A DNA stretch of 64,000 nt from positions 1 to 64,000 of the forward strand of contig JAGMUV010000055.1 of NCBI GenBank assembly GCA_020744425.1, read 5' to 3'. Made by a program: the position numbers and the translations under genes. This document shows positions 1 through 9,815 of the stretch, piece by piece (positions within the stretch are counted from its first letter, which is position 1; every line of letters begins with the position of its first letter). The notes under the pieces are model-generated. The model worked only from the letters and a program-made list of their open reading frames with translations. It was not told where the DNA came from and searched no databases. The DNA is from Dactylonectria macrodidyma. Its lineage: Eukaryota > Ascomycota > Sordariomycetes > Hypocreales > Nectriaceae.

Positions 1-480
1 TGCGAGAGGACAGTAAATGAGGCCCGATTATCATTGTTGTCATATCCATCTGCACAATACTAGCAGTAGCGTAATTTAGATAATAGGTTTCTTACATATA
101 AATAGAAGTAGAAGGATAGAAAACAAATATATATAATCATATAACTTACATATTAAAATTTATAGATCCAAATCAACTTAACTTAATACATTAGGTTACA
201 CCTAACTCAAGCAAAGAGAAAACCTCATAAAATATAACGACAAGAGCGTTAATGCTATCACAAACCGAGTTCCCACGTGCATTTCACGTGTCTCTTAACA
301 AGAAACCCTCAAAAGGAGACTCCTTTACACTTAATCTCAGAGATCGAATGAGAATTCACATGCGCGCATTGCCAAATGAGGAAGGGAAGATTGGCACCTC
401 TGGGGGGCATTCGGATGGGGTTAATCCGGACCAACAGGAGGTGCAGTTGCGCTTCCGAATCGGGTAATTTTGCCAGGGGG
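1..480 (+). repeat. Decayed Helitron 3' tail, copy A
   Basis: The first ~90 bases resemble the end of the helicase-like reading frame at 3157-3240 (shared core 'aaatgaggccc', then 'tccatctgcacaatac' here against 'catccgcacaatacgag' there). After that the sequence follows 3480-3960: both contain 'acctaactc.agcA', a 'cccacgtg' block and, at 430-480, 'ggtaattttgc' followed by a G-rich 'ggggggccaaa'. No open frame survives. It is therefore a second, diverged copy of the same 3' tail in the same orientation. Assignment to a Helitron rests on the helicase fragment in copy B. Confidence 0.5.
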
Positions 481-1530
481 GGCCAAACAGGGGAAGGCGC
501 ACGTCCGCCGGGGGAAGTTGGAAGTTGGAAGCTGGGCGTGGTGGGCAAGTTGGCGGCTCCCTTGCGCTGAGTAGCCTTTCGGTACGAAGCTTGCAACCAG
601 AGCTTGTTTTACTAGTGGGTTGCTGCACGTGTTGAGAAGAGGGCGCGGTTTTAAGTGGTCAGCTCTAGGTAGGTGGATGAAGAGACTTAGCCAATAGGGC
701 GCGTGTGTGTGTGTTACCTTTGTTTTGCGTAGCCAATAAGACCTATGCAGCAGACGTTGCGGAGCAGGCACCATTTTGAGTGGCACGATTTGAAGAGTTT
801 AATGCGGAACTAAGAGGCCTAGCCAATAGGGTGAGGGGGAATAATTGAGACAGGGATCAGGGGACTGAGACTAGCAGAGATCACAATACCAAAGAGGGAA
901 AATTGTCAATTTGAGTAGTTATAAGAAGCTGAAGTTGAGGTAGAAGTTGAGGTAGAAGTTGATGAAGACATGATATATTGAACTAGCAAATATTTCAATA
1001 AAAAATGGGAGAGCAGTTAAGATTACGACTTTGTGAGAGAGAGAGAGAGGGAGAGCAATTGTAAGATAAGCCTGCAAGGTTGGCAGGCAAATGTACAGAA
1101 CAAAGAAGAGACACATCTGATATTTACGATACATTAAATGATATCGTATATACAATGCGAAGATTGATACCACTTGGTAAAGATGCTGTATTTCATTGCG
1201 CAGAGAGGATGTGGCATCGCCGATCTCCATCCAACATTTTCAGCCAAGAGCTACTATCCCTGCCGATGTGGATACTCGCACAATTGAATTGATCAATTAA
1301 GATAGTTAGATGGTGAACAGATTTGCTTTTTCCATGAGTACAAAGGATTGGCCAAAACGTTAGCACATGGGAAAGCAAGAAGCATCTTACTCTTTACTTT
1401 ATTTAGGTTCAGCTAAGAATAGGAAGAGGAAAAGGGGAAAGGGGGGATGATTAATGGTGCCCTGCCACCTACGTCACAGTTAAAATGCATATCCACGCTC
1501 TTAATATTCTTCCTAGCCAGTCCCACGACT
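481..1530. other. No recognisable gene
   Basis: Short overlapping frames only, none with recognisable motifs. It contains a small imperfect direct repeat of 'gaagttgaggta' near 930-965 and a (GA)n run near 1035-1050. Probably decayed repeat DNA. Confidence 0.4.
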
Positions 1531-2760
1531 TATCTGCCCGGCAGCCCCGGGTCGTCTCTTCGCTCAGTTGCTCTAGCCTCTGCTGGACCTGGGGTTCCCC
1601 CTTAGCCCTCCCCTATTGCCGACAGTCTGACATGTACCAACTTGTTAAGCCGACCGGCTTCTTGCTGGAAGTCGTCCTTCACTCCCTAATCGGATGCGTA
1701 GTCGTCGTTATCGGGATGCATCATGCTACTAACAATAGACTTGGCCTCTTCGCAGTCTTCGGTCTTGTAGAATTTCAGCCCAAAGCTGGACATGAATGTT
1801 AGCGAGTCACCTTAATGCTTCTTGATGAACTTGAGTTCGTCGGCGTCAAAATACTAGTCAGCTAGCTGCCCCTCTGGGCGGCCATCGTTAGGGTAGTCCC
1901 GACCGATATCGCTGTCGTCGCTGTCGTCGCTGTCCTCACTGTCGGCCAGGATGGCCCGGAGGATACTACGACCCTCTTCGCGATCCTCTTCCTTGTTGAT
2001 GTTGAGACCGTCGCTCGCTAGAAACCTGAATTCACTGCCCCAGTGTTTCTTGAGCCACTGCATTTCCTCGGTCGAAAGTGTTGGAAATCACAAGTGTGAG
2101 GCGACCAAGTCGGTGGCAAGGTGTGGAAGAAGGAGGAACATTCTACAAGAGATCATACCTGTACATAAACAGTGGTTCCCCTACTGTACATTCAGGATGA
2201 ATTAAGCAACTTGAATCTTCTCATTTCAACAGAAAGTGGGCCTACCTCCGCCGGCTGCAGGTCTTGGCCGGCACGCGATGCCTCCCATTTCTCCCGCTCA
2301 CTGTCGGCCCATCGCACGTTCATCCAGTACATTGCCGACGGATCAAAGGGCATAGGGCCAACCCGAGGCCCAACCGGTGGACTGCTGAACCTCACCTGGA
2401 AGAATTTGCCGTGGGGGTCAAAGTAGGCAACGGTCCGACCCTGTTTATCGATGATGGTGCCTTTTGTGTTTTGCACACTAGATCCCGTATGGATATCGTA
2501 TTCGTCTAGAATCGGACTTCCAATGACATTACAGATGCCTGTGGGGATGTGAAGGACGTTGCGCAGTCATAGGATGCCACGGGATCGCGGACCAGTCGCC
2601 CTCGGACTTCGTTTGACCGGAAGTCCGACCGTGCCAATCCCCACAACCGGGCGTTTGAATCCCCCCAATCAAGTGGCCGACCGTGGAGTTGAGAGGTGTG
2701 TAGTCGGCGCCAAACCACGACCGATCCTTGGCGGCACTAAAAATCGATTAGACGTCAACT
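1530..2760 (-). pseudogene. Copia-type gag/protease-like gene remnant
   Basis: Read on the minus strand from about 2750, the sequence resembles the N-terminal part of copia-type polyproteins or their stand-alone fungal relatives. A stretch beginning DRSWFGADYTP is followed, after a frameshift near 2655, by VVGIGTVGLPVKRSP, an in-frame TGA, and LRNVLHIPTGICNVIG near 2530-2570. That order (protease region, then the 'VLHIP..CN.IG' block) is characteristic of copia gag-pre-integrase regions. Downstream, two related ~45-residue modules follow, one with KKHWGSEFRFL (1970-2060) and one with KKH, a stop, GDSLTFMSSFGLKFYK (1750-1850). A solo LTR at 2079-2231 splits the gene; removing it and one target copy restores the frame. 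Several stops and at least one frameshift make it non-functional. Whether it was a full retrotransposon or a domesticated gag-like gene cannot be decided here. Confidence 0.6.
2079..2231. mobile_element. Solo LTR, 153 bp, family 1
   Basis: The element begins TGTTGGAAATC and ends TTTCAACA (5-bp TG...CA inverted ends) and is flanked by the 5-bp direct repeat gaaag at 2074-2078 and 2232-2236. A near-identical copy occurs at 33023-33176 with a different 5-bp duplication. No internal retroviral-type genes accompany it, so it is best read as a solo LTR left by LTR-LTR recombination. It interrupts the gag/protease-like pseudogene. Confidence 0.8.
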
Positions 2761-2862
2761 AAAGCTGCACTTCGACTTCCGCTTGGCACTACTCCAACGG
2801 GTGCCCAAATACCAATCGAAAAGAAGACGAGGGTCAAGAAGAGGCCTTGGCAGAGGCATAAT

Positions 2863-3222
2863 GTGAGCCGCCGAGGACTTCCCTGCACTGCGGCATTCGC
2901 ATGCACCGATTACAAAATCCAAGGCGAAACACTCCTCCAGATTGCGCTGGAGCTGCGAGGAACCGGGACAAAGCTGAACACCAAGACTGGACAACTCGAG
3001 CCACGAAAGTGCGATCCATATAGCCTGTATGTGCAGCTATCGCGGTGCAAATCGCTGGATGGTATTATATTGCTGTCAAAGGCGCGTGTGGAGGATATAG
3101 TCAAGAATAAAATACCACAGGAAATGTTTGATGGCGAGGCTAGGCTGGAGCAATTGTGCGGGGGAACATTAAATGAGGCCCGGTTATCATTATTGCACCC
3201 ATCCGCACAATACGAGCAATAA
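2863..3222 (+). pseudogene. PIF1-like helicase C-terminus (Helitron remnant)
   Basis: The reading frame contains ACTDYKIQGET, then PYSLYVQLSRCKSLDGIILL and a short tail ending HPSAQYEQ and a stop. The 'A.T..KIQG.T' block and 'YVQLSR..SLDG' match helicase motifs V and VI of PIF1/RepHel proteins, the replicative enzyme of Helitrons. Walker A and B, the Rep nuclease and everything upstream are missing, so this is a 3' fragment of about 110 residues. The non-coding tail that follows (to about 4080) is repeated at 1-480. It differs from the helicase fragments near 44 and 53 kb, so at least two helicase-bearing families are present. Confidence 0.75.
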
Positions 3223-3750
3223 TATAGTTTATAATTTAGATAGCAAATCCAAGGAACAGTCAGGTATGTATTGATAGATGATGAGTGTTTTGTTCCGATT
3301 CCATTGCCCCCGGCCGTTCTGGCTCTTTTACGCAGGGGGACGATGATGTCCCCCGCCCGGTTCGCGTTCGATGACGATGATGACGTCTGAAGCGGGGTTC
3401 TCAGCACCAGACATCCACCAAAGACCCAACATGTCCGCCAAGTGGCTACCGGGTATTCCAAAAGGTATAAAGGAGATCAATAATGAGATTTCGAGAAAAA
3501 TTAATCCGCTGTTTCCTATATATATATTATATATTAAAAATCCGATCTAATATAATAGATTTCACCTAACTCGAGCAGAAGCAGGAATCTCACAAAATGC
3601 AAACGACAAGAGCAACGACATTTTATTATAAATCAAAAGCTCACATGAATCCCACGTGATTCTTAACAGAAAAATCCCAGCCAATGAAGACTTCTCTACA
3701 CTTGATCTCGGGGGGGGGGGCGGGTGAATTCGAAGCTCATCCACATGTGC

Positions 3751-3900
3751 CAAAAGAGAGTGGGAGGATTTGTGTCAAAAGAGAGTGGGAGGATTTGTGT
3801 CAAAAGAGAGTGGGAGGATTTGTGTCAAATGAGAGTGGGAGGATTTGTGTCAAATGAGAGTGGGAGGATTTGGGGCAAATGAGAGTGGGAGGATTAGGAC
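3751..3900 (+). repeat. 25-bp minisatellite, six units
   Basis: Unit starts at 3751, 3776, 3801, 3826, 3851 and 3876. The core 'gagagtgggaggattt' is constant, while the start alternates between caaaa and caaat. The last two units drift. Exact 25-bp spacing shows tandem duplication. Confidence 0.9.
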
Positions 3901-3964
3901 CAATTAGGAGGTGCGGTTGCGCATGGCTTAATCGGGTAATTTTGCAAGGGGGGGCCAAATTTTG

Positions 3965-4067
3965 GGGGTGGAAATCCCAGAGCTTAAGAAGACCTTTCGT
4001 ACCGAAAGGCATTTCGGGGGTGAAAAATCCCAGAGCTTAAGAAGACCTTTCGTACCGAAAGGCAAAC
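3965..4067 (+). repeat. Two-copy repeat ending in a dyad
   Basis: The phrase 'tcccagagcttaagaagacc' occurs twice (about 3976 and 4030), each time followed by the dyad ctttcgtaccgaaag. A related 'cctttcggtacgaag' occurs at 577-591 near copy A. Confidence 0.75.
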
Positions 4068-4080
4068 GCCCTTCGGGCTG

Positions 4081-4980
4081 AATAAAAACGCCGAAAGCCT
4101 ATGTGCGAAATAGCTCCAGTCATTTTCGTACATGGTTTTGTCACCCATGCGGTAATGTGCGACCGTACTTGTCTCCGCCGTCCGTGCGCAAGCCGCAGCG
4201 ACATTGAGATGAACGGTCCAGACGGCGTGCCTGCCCCCCCACTTCAGGGCGGCCACCCCGAGGAGAACTAGACCACGGCATCAGAGCTTCGTGGTGAGGA
4301 GGAGGGGGAGGAGGAGAAGGAGGAGAGAAGCACGTCCATGATGAGCATTCAGCCTCTACCGTCATCCGGCTAAATGACGCGTGCGCCATCGCTCATCTCA
4401 CGAGAAAGGGCGCCCACTGATTGGCAACTCAAAAGGAGTTCGACGCGACGGATGGGGATGGGGGTCGAAACTGGAGTACCGGTAACTGGAACCTAGCCGC
4501 GGATCTGCGCAACATACAGAGTACGGAGCGCAGTACGTATACGCACAAGAAGGACCTGGACTCGGGACGCCTTGTTAGGAGACTTGAACGGCCCGAGACT
4601 CGGAGACCCCGACCATCCTATTCATTGTTGCGTCGGGAGTGTGAGTCAGAGGTTCCGTCGTCACTCGCCTATCGTCACTCGTCAGTTCAAAGTCGAGAGC
4701 CCGAAGGAGTTTCTCTGTTCTCACAAATAAGAGAGACACTTGCCCACCCACACATTGAAGTAGACTCACACGTAGAGAGAGGGGGGGAAGGGAGGGCCTG
4801 ACCCAGTGAGGCTTCTCGAGAAAACACGAAACTCCTTGAACGGACTCACACACATAACAACGCCCACGCATATCCTCCATCTCACGTCTCTCACCGCAGA
4901 AAGCCCCCGATCACTCCGAACTCGGATGGACACGGCTAGGCCATCCCTCGCGCTCACCATCCGCGACGCCCACAACCCCA
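4081..4980 (+). other. 5' flank of the transcription factor gene
   Basis: No independent gene is convincing here. The stretch from about 4590 has the CT/CA-rich look of a promoter and 5' leader. An upstream ATG at 4926 opens a 75-codon frame that overlaps the start of the transcription factor in another frame. If transcribed, it would be an overlapping upstream frame that lowers translation. Confidence 0.35.
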
Positions 4981-7236
4981 ATGGAAATCATCACGCCCCA
5001 GGACTACCAGAACAATGTCCGCCAGCGCCAGCACCGCAGGCTCCGGCCCTGCGACGCCTGCCGCAAGCGCAAGACGCGGTGCGTGACCAAGGACGGCGAC
5101 GGCGACTGCGTCCACTGCCAGCTCCGGGCCACCGCCTGCACCTTCCAGCATGATCCCCCCGAGCGCCAGGCCACCACCAGCGCAAGCAGCAGCAGCGGCG
5201 GCGTGTACAGCATCAGTGGCGACGAGCGGGCTCCGGGCCTCGACGACTCGAGCCTCCAAGGCGGCCAGAGCTCCAGCCGGAGCCTCAGCCGGAGCCGCAG
5301 CCGGAACCGCAAGGAGTCGCCGGACGAGGTCCGGACGCTCGTCTCCGAGACGCAGTCGCCGGTGCAGTCGTCGGTGCAGTCGTTCCTCTCGCCCGCCGGG
5401 ACCCGCGCCTCCGGGGACAGCAGCAGCCGACATCACCACCACGCGCCGTCCGTCATCGTGCCGGATCTCGTCGAGCCCGACCCTGATCCCCTGGAGCGGA
5501 CGCTGGGCTGCTCGTCGTGGCGCTTCGCTGAGCTGTACGGCTTGGGCAGCGACATGGAGCCCATCCTGATGCGCTACCGCCCCTACGACATTCACACCCA
5601 CGAGTTCAGTCTGGAGACGCACTCGATTCGCCGCGTGCTCGAGCACGACGAGGGCCAGGAGTATCCCGTCACCTTCCACCTGGCTGCCGATGGGAAGGCC
5701 GTCGACCCTGACCCGACGCACGCCCTCGTCGACGCCATCGAGGCCTGCGTGCACCCTCACGGCCAGAGCCTCCTCGAGCTGTTCTGGCGCCATGTCCAGC
5801 CGTGCTATCCCATCGTGTCAAAGGACGCCTTCATCAGCATCCACAGCCAGTCCTACCGCAACACCCCCGCCGCCCTGCTCGGGGCGATGTACCTATCCGC
5901 CACCCGCTGGTGGACCTACGACCCTGAGCTCTCGATCCGTACGCCCCCCGACTCAGCTCTCCTGCGCAGGATGCTGCGGTCCGCTCTCCCATCGTCATAT
6001 CACCGCCCTAAGCTCTGTTCCATCCAGGCCGCCCTCCTCCTCCTGCAGTGTCAGCCCGATGATCCCCTCAACCCGGATCACACCTTCCAATGGGGCCTTA
6101 CCTGCCAAGCGCTCGCCATTGGCCAGTGTCTCGGGCTTCACCTCGATGCCACCAACTGGACCATCCCTAAGTGGGAGCGCAACGTCCGCAAGCGCCTGAG
6201 CTGGGCTCTCTTCATGCAGGACCGCTGGACTGCGCTGGCGTACGGTCGCCCGGTACACATCCACGATGACGACTGGACGGTCAAGGACCTCACTGCCGCC
6301 GATTTCTCCGACTACGAGTGTGAAGGATCAGCAGTCACCCCAGGCCCAGGCCCTGACGATAACGGCAGATCCTTCGCGTCCACAGGCATAGCGCAGTATA
6401 TGCAGATGGTGCAATTAACAAAGATTCTTTCCGCCGTCTATTTGAACTTCTACACAGCGCGGACGTGCCGCGAGCAGGACACCGTCACTCTCTTCGCCAA
6501 GGCCAGGCCGCTCTTCGACATGCTTACTAATTGGTATCACAGCATTCCTCCCACACTCCAGATGAATGTCATCTACCATCGCAAGTTATGCTTCCACGGC
6601 TATCTCCACTTCTCCTACTACGGCGTGGCCATGACACTGCTCCGCCGCCTCATCCGGTCCACCGCCCTCCCCCCACGCTGCACTGACGATCGTGTCCTCT
6701 CCGAGATCCGCCAGATCGCACTCCAGACTGCCCAGAGCGCCATCAGCTTCGTCACCAACCTTCGCCCGGACCACCTCGAGGCGTTCTGGTACTTCACCTC
6801 ACCCTACCTCTTGTCCCTGCTCGGCTCCTTCACGACCTTGCTCCTGGTAACATCTCCATCATCCCAGGAGCGCCACTTTTGGCGGGAAACCCTCAACTCA
6901 TATCTATGGAACCTGCGCATGATGAGCAAGAGCCACGAGCCCATGCAGTATGCCGTGAATCGCCTCGAAGGCGCCATCCTGCGCGGCTTGGAGCACGCGC
7001 TGGCTGTCAACCTCAACGAGCCACTCAACGACAAAGTTAGCCCCATGGTGGGGAACTACACATCTAATATCTATGAATATACCGACTTTAGTGATTGGGA
7101 CCTAGCTGTGGGGGGCAACGGAGCATATGATCTCCTCGGCGGTCTGGCTGTGCAGCAAGATCCCATAATGGCTCCAAGGGATGATCTGGGCAAGGTGGGG
7201 AATCTGTCTACATCTACCTACCGACACCCAAGGTAG
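4981..7236 (+). CDS. Zn2Cys6 transcription factor (Fungal_trans family)
   Basis: A 751-residue intronless frame. The N-terminus has a binuclear zinc cluster with cysteines at residues 24, 27, 34, 43, 46 and 53 (C-X2-C-X6-C-X8-C-X2-C-X6-C), with the basic stretch RKRKTR between C27 and C34, so it should bind CGG-type half-sites in the nucleus. Residues ~60-160 are low-complexity, Ser/Arg-rich linker. From about residue 255 (HGQSLLELFWRHVQPCYPIV) to beyond 500 lies the fungal-specific regulatory domain. Helices such as GYLHFSYYGVAMTLLRRLIR recall the Dal81/TamA-type nitrogen regulators, but that is a resemblance, not an assignment. The last ~15 residues (Ser/Thr/Arg) lie in 'ctacatctacc' repeats that recur downstream, so the original C-terminus may have been altered. 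The ATG at 4981 is the first in frame. Confidence 0.9.
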   Translation: MEIITPQDYQNNVRQRQHRRLRPCDACRKRKTRCVTKDGDGDCVHCQLRATACTFQHDPPERQATTSASSSSGGVYSISGDERAPGLDDSSLQGGQSSSRSLSRSRSRNRKESPDEVRTLVSETQSPVQSSVQSFLSPAGTRASGDSSSRHHHHAPSVIVPDLVEPDPDPLERTLGCSSWRFAELYGLGSDMEPILMRYRPYDIHTHEFSLETHSIRRVLEHDEGQEYPVTFHLAADGKAVDPDPTHALVDAIEACVHPHGQSLLELFWRHVQPCYPIVSKDAFISIHSQSYRNTPAALLGAMYLSATRWWTYDPELSIRTPPDSALLRRMLRSALPSSYHRPKLCSIQAALLLLQCQPDDPLNPDHTFQWGLTCQALAIGQCLGLHLDATNWTIPKWERNVRKRLSWALFMQDRWTALAYGRPVHIHDDDWTVKDLTAADFSDYECEGSAVTPGPGPDDNGRSFASTGIAQYMQMVQLTKILSAVYLNFYTARTCREQDTVTLFAKARPLFDMLTNWYHSIPPTLQMNVIYHRKLCFHGYLHFSYYGVAMTLLRRLIRSTALPPRCTDDRVLSEIRQIALQTAQSAISFVTNLRPDHLEAFWYFTSPYLLSLLGSFTTLLLVTSPSSQERHFWRETLNSYLWNLRMMSKSHEPMQYAVNRLEGAILRGLEHALAVNLNEPLNDKVSPMVGNYTSNIYEYTDFSDWDLAVGGNGAYDLLGGLAVQQDPIMAPRDDLGKVGNLSTSTYRHPR

Positions 7237-7289
7237 ATAAATGTAGACGCTTAGTCATAAAACGGAATGTAGATAGATAGAGGTAGGCT

Positions 7290-7495
7290 TGTTGGAATGA
7301 GGATAGAAATGAGGCAAGGATCACGATCATCGTGAACGACCACAACTAGTATCAGGCAGCAGCCTGCTGCCTATGATATTGGCAGATTGAACACAGGTAT
7401 AAGAGACCGACCTTCGTCGCTCTCTTAGATAGAAGAAGTAGCTCAATTCAATGTCTTCTGGCCACATCCTATGTTGCACCCCTTGACTTGTGAGA
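7290..7495. repeat. LTR-like dispersed repeat, copy 1
   Basis: Starts TGTTGGAATGAGG. It shares 'aaggatcac', 'cagcctg.tgcctatga', 'ggcaga.tgaacacaggtat' and 'aagagaccgac.ttcgtcgc' with 61602-61844. The right end is unclear and no target duplication was found. It lies just after the transcription factor stop, between tracts of 'tagatagat'. Confidence 0.45.
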
Positions 7496-7559
7496 AGGCT
7501 ACATGTAGATATAGATAGATGCATCTATCTACCACTCCAAGTACGATATGCACTAGCCA

Positions 7560-7915
7560 CTAAGTAACTACCTCAGCCACTTCGCCACTCATCTCCTTCA
7601 GCAGCCCGTCATATCCTTCTAGAAGCCCTGCCTTCAGCCATGACCTAACCGTCTGGGTAACTGCAATTGTGCTCGCGTCCAAATGAGTCCGCTGAGGAGA
7701 GACCATACTACCAGCGGAGGAAAATGCTCTCTCACTTTCGGCAGCCATTGCAGGGACTGATAAGACGTCAATCGCCATTTTCGCTACCTATTCGAGGATA
7801 CTCAAACCGCTTGGCAGACCAGTATTCTAGCGGGTTATCGTGCTTTGAAAATGTGTCCTGCTTTGTAGATTGCCACCTTTCGAACTCTTTGCGATTTGCG
7901 TCATCTGGAAATTTC
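7560..7915 (-). pseudogene. hAT transposase C-terminal remnant
   Basis: On the minus strand the frame DNPLEYWSAKRFEYPRI is followed, after a frameshift near 7780, by SVPAMAAESERAFSSAG and RSWLKAGLL. These are the conserved blocks of the hAT C-terminal dimerisation domain ('P.L..WW', 'P.SS..SER.FS.AG'). The catalytic part is missing. Upstream sequence to about 7915 still reads as the same domain (FERWQSTKQDTF). It is unrelated in detail to the hAT at 30-33 kb. Confidence 0.8.
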
Positions 7916-8453
7916 ACTGGATAGCGAGCCTATCAAGGACGACAATGCCCTGACTCTGGCAACACGAGGCCAAGCACGCAACACCACCAGCAATCGAACC
8001 ATCACAGTATCGGATACTCCTGCTGCAGAAGCCCTGGACCAAACGGCTACTACCCCGGAGCCACCAACTCTAGGGGCCTGCTTACGATATTCCTTTTCAG
8101 GTCTTTATGTAAACCTAACACGTACGGTACCCGATTATGGGACATATGGATCATAGGTAGTTATGTGGCCACTAGAACGATAACTGGTGGTTTTTCCCTT
8201 TTATAAGTGATGCGAATATATCGCGGAGGTCACATAAAGTGAGGTTGTCATGTAGATGTAGAAAGATGGATGACGAGCTAAGACTACAGTTGAGGACGGG
8301 TGTATAAGGTCTCCTTCCTCACGTGATGTTACATAATGCCAGTCTTAAGCACCAGGCCCAAGACTGGTTCTTCACGTATCAATAAGACTAACATATCCAC
8401 ATACGCAGTTGCCCTGTGATTAAAATAAAATATACCCTTACAACAGTATCAGG

Positions 8454-9117
8454 ATGAGCCAAGATATCGACCATTCAGCCATCAATTCCGACGAAGAATC
8501 CATAAATGAAAGAACCGCAGTTAGGAGAAGGTGCCGAAAAAGACTTTCAAATCATATCAGTCAGACATCCCCTACTCTGATTGAGAAGTTAAGAAGCTAA
8601 CAACTAGAAGAAGAAACGACCGGAATAACGGTTGAGCCGACAAAAGTCCGATTAGTAACTAAACAAAGCGACTGCTACACCTGGTGCTATGTGAAGGACG
8701 TTGCACACTTATTTTGCAAGAACCTCGGTGATCATGGACTAGTAGCATGTAAAGAGCTCTAACGGGGTTGGGCATAGCTTTCATACGGTATCCTTTGCAA
8801 GGACGAATAATATTCGGTTTGCGGAGCTTGCGGGCCCATGCTCTCCAACCTTGCAGGATTCCCATTGTAATGCGCCACCAAAGAACCAGGTGCTAAAAAA
8901 TGTGAATGAAACGGAGTGTCTACAGATTGAGCTTAAGGAAAAGCAGGACGAGTGCGACCGACTTTCCCGACAGCTCACAAGTGAGTCTAAGAGAGCGGAA
9001 CTAAACGAGTCACTTCTCCTAAAATGTCTTGCAACACTGACTCAATTTACATCATCGATAGAGCGGGTGCGGCAGGAATGTACTGATACAATGGACTTTT
9101 CTGCATTTATTGATTGA
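8454..9117 (+). pseudogene. Unrecognised gene remnant with coiled coil
   Basis: An ATG at 8454 opens a frame of ~48 codons (starting MSQDIDHSAINSDEE) that stops. The same frame then resumes for about 55 codons, and from ~8800 another frame runs to a stop at 9117. Its last ~70 residues are a strongly heptad-like, Glu/Lys/Leu-rich stretch (LQIELKEKQDECDRLSRQL), probably a coiled coil. The two parts need at least one frameshift and one stop to be joined. I do not recognise the protein. Confidence 0.3.
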
Positions 9118-9562
9118 ATCTGTTACATGAGGTATCATGATGCTGTCAGTCCCGTATATTGGTTTTGACTCAAGTGCTTCATCCCCCAACAGTCTCATTG
9201 CCTGATTACTGCGCTTCCAAACTGCAGCCGTATCCAGAATTGGATAGAGTGCAGTTAACTTCCAGGGGTTGCACCTTACTGGAGCAAGTTTCCTTGTCTT
9301 TCAACGTCCCACTGCTTTCATCCCCTTCTCATTGCTCGGTTATTGTAGTAGACTAGTCCATGGTTTTCATCACATGACCATCAGCTGCCTGCGATATTTA
9401 AAAGCACCTTTCTTCCCTCCGTGATCCCGCTCCTTGGTCATTCAACCATCATTTGGCTTCAATGAAAGGTCAACGCTCTCACCCTCGAACGTTGCATCGC
9501 GTGAGAAAGTCGGCTTGTAATAGTCCGCCTATACTGCCCCCTTCCTTCGACTTCTAGCATAT
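9118..9562. other. No gene seen
   Basis: Intergenic. It ends at the target-site duplication of the MULE element. Confidence 0.4.
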
Positions 9563-9570
9563 ATTCTTAT

Positions 9571-9651
9571 GGGAATTGATATAGCGGCATGACATTTTTG
9601 ATACAGCGGCATGACTCTTACAGCGGCATGACTTTTAGGAAATTTAATTGG
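9571..9651 (+). repeat. MULE left terminal inverted repeat
   Basis: 81 bp starting gggaattgatatagcggc. The 11-mer agcggcatgac occurs three times (9583, 9605, 9622), a likely set of transposase binding sites. Confidence 0.95.
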
Positions 9652-9815
9652 ACGGGACCCTCTTTTGTTAGCACATTTCATTCTGCCAACAGCTCAAATT
9701 TGTACCCAGAGCTTAGCTCTCCATAATTCTTCCCTTAGCTACTGACGCGACGCGATCAAGCTCTCCATCAGATCCACTACGAGTCTCTCAACCCCCATTG
9801 AGAAGGTCCTTCATC

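Larger units (their letters stand above)
3223..4080 (+). repeat. Helitron 3' tail, copy B
   Basis: Non-coding continuation of the helicase fragment. It is similar to 90-480 in the same orientation, with the shared G-rich 'ggggggccaaa' near 3945-3960. It holds a 25-bp minisatellite and a duplicated segment ending in the dyad ctttcgtaccgaaag. No clear 3' CTRR end could be fixed. Confidence 0.45.

Noticed and set aside
3751..3900. Regular repeats resembling CRISPR
   Set aside because: Direct head-to-tail 25-bp units without unique spacers in a eukaryotic genome: a minisatellite.
4954..5793. 279-codon antisense frame over the transcription factor
   Set aside because: Antisense to the zinc-cluster gene in GC-rich DNA, low-complexity Ala/Arg/Val composition, no motifs; a shadow of codon bias.
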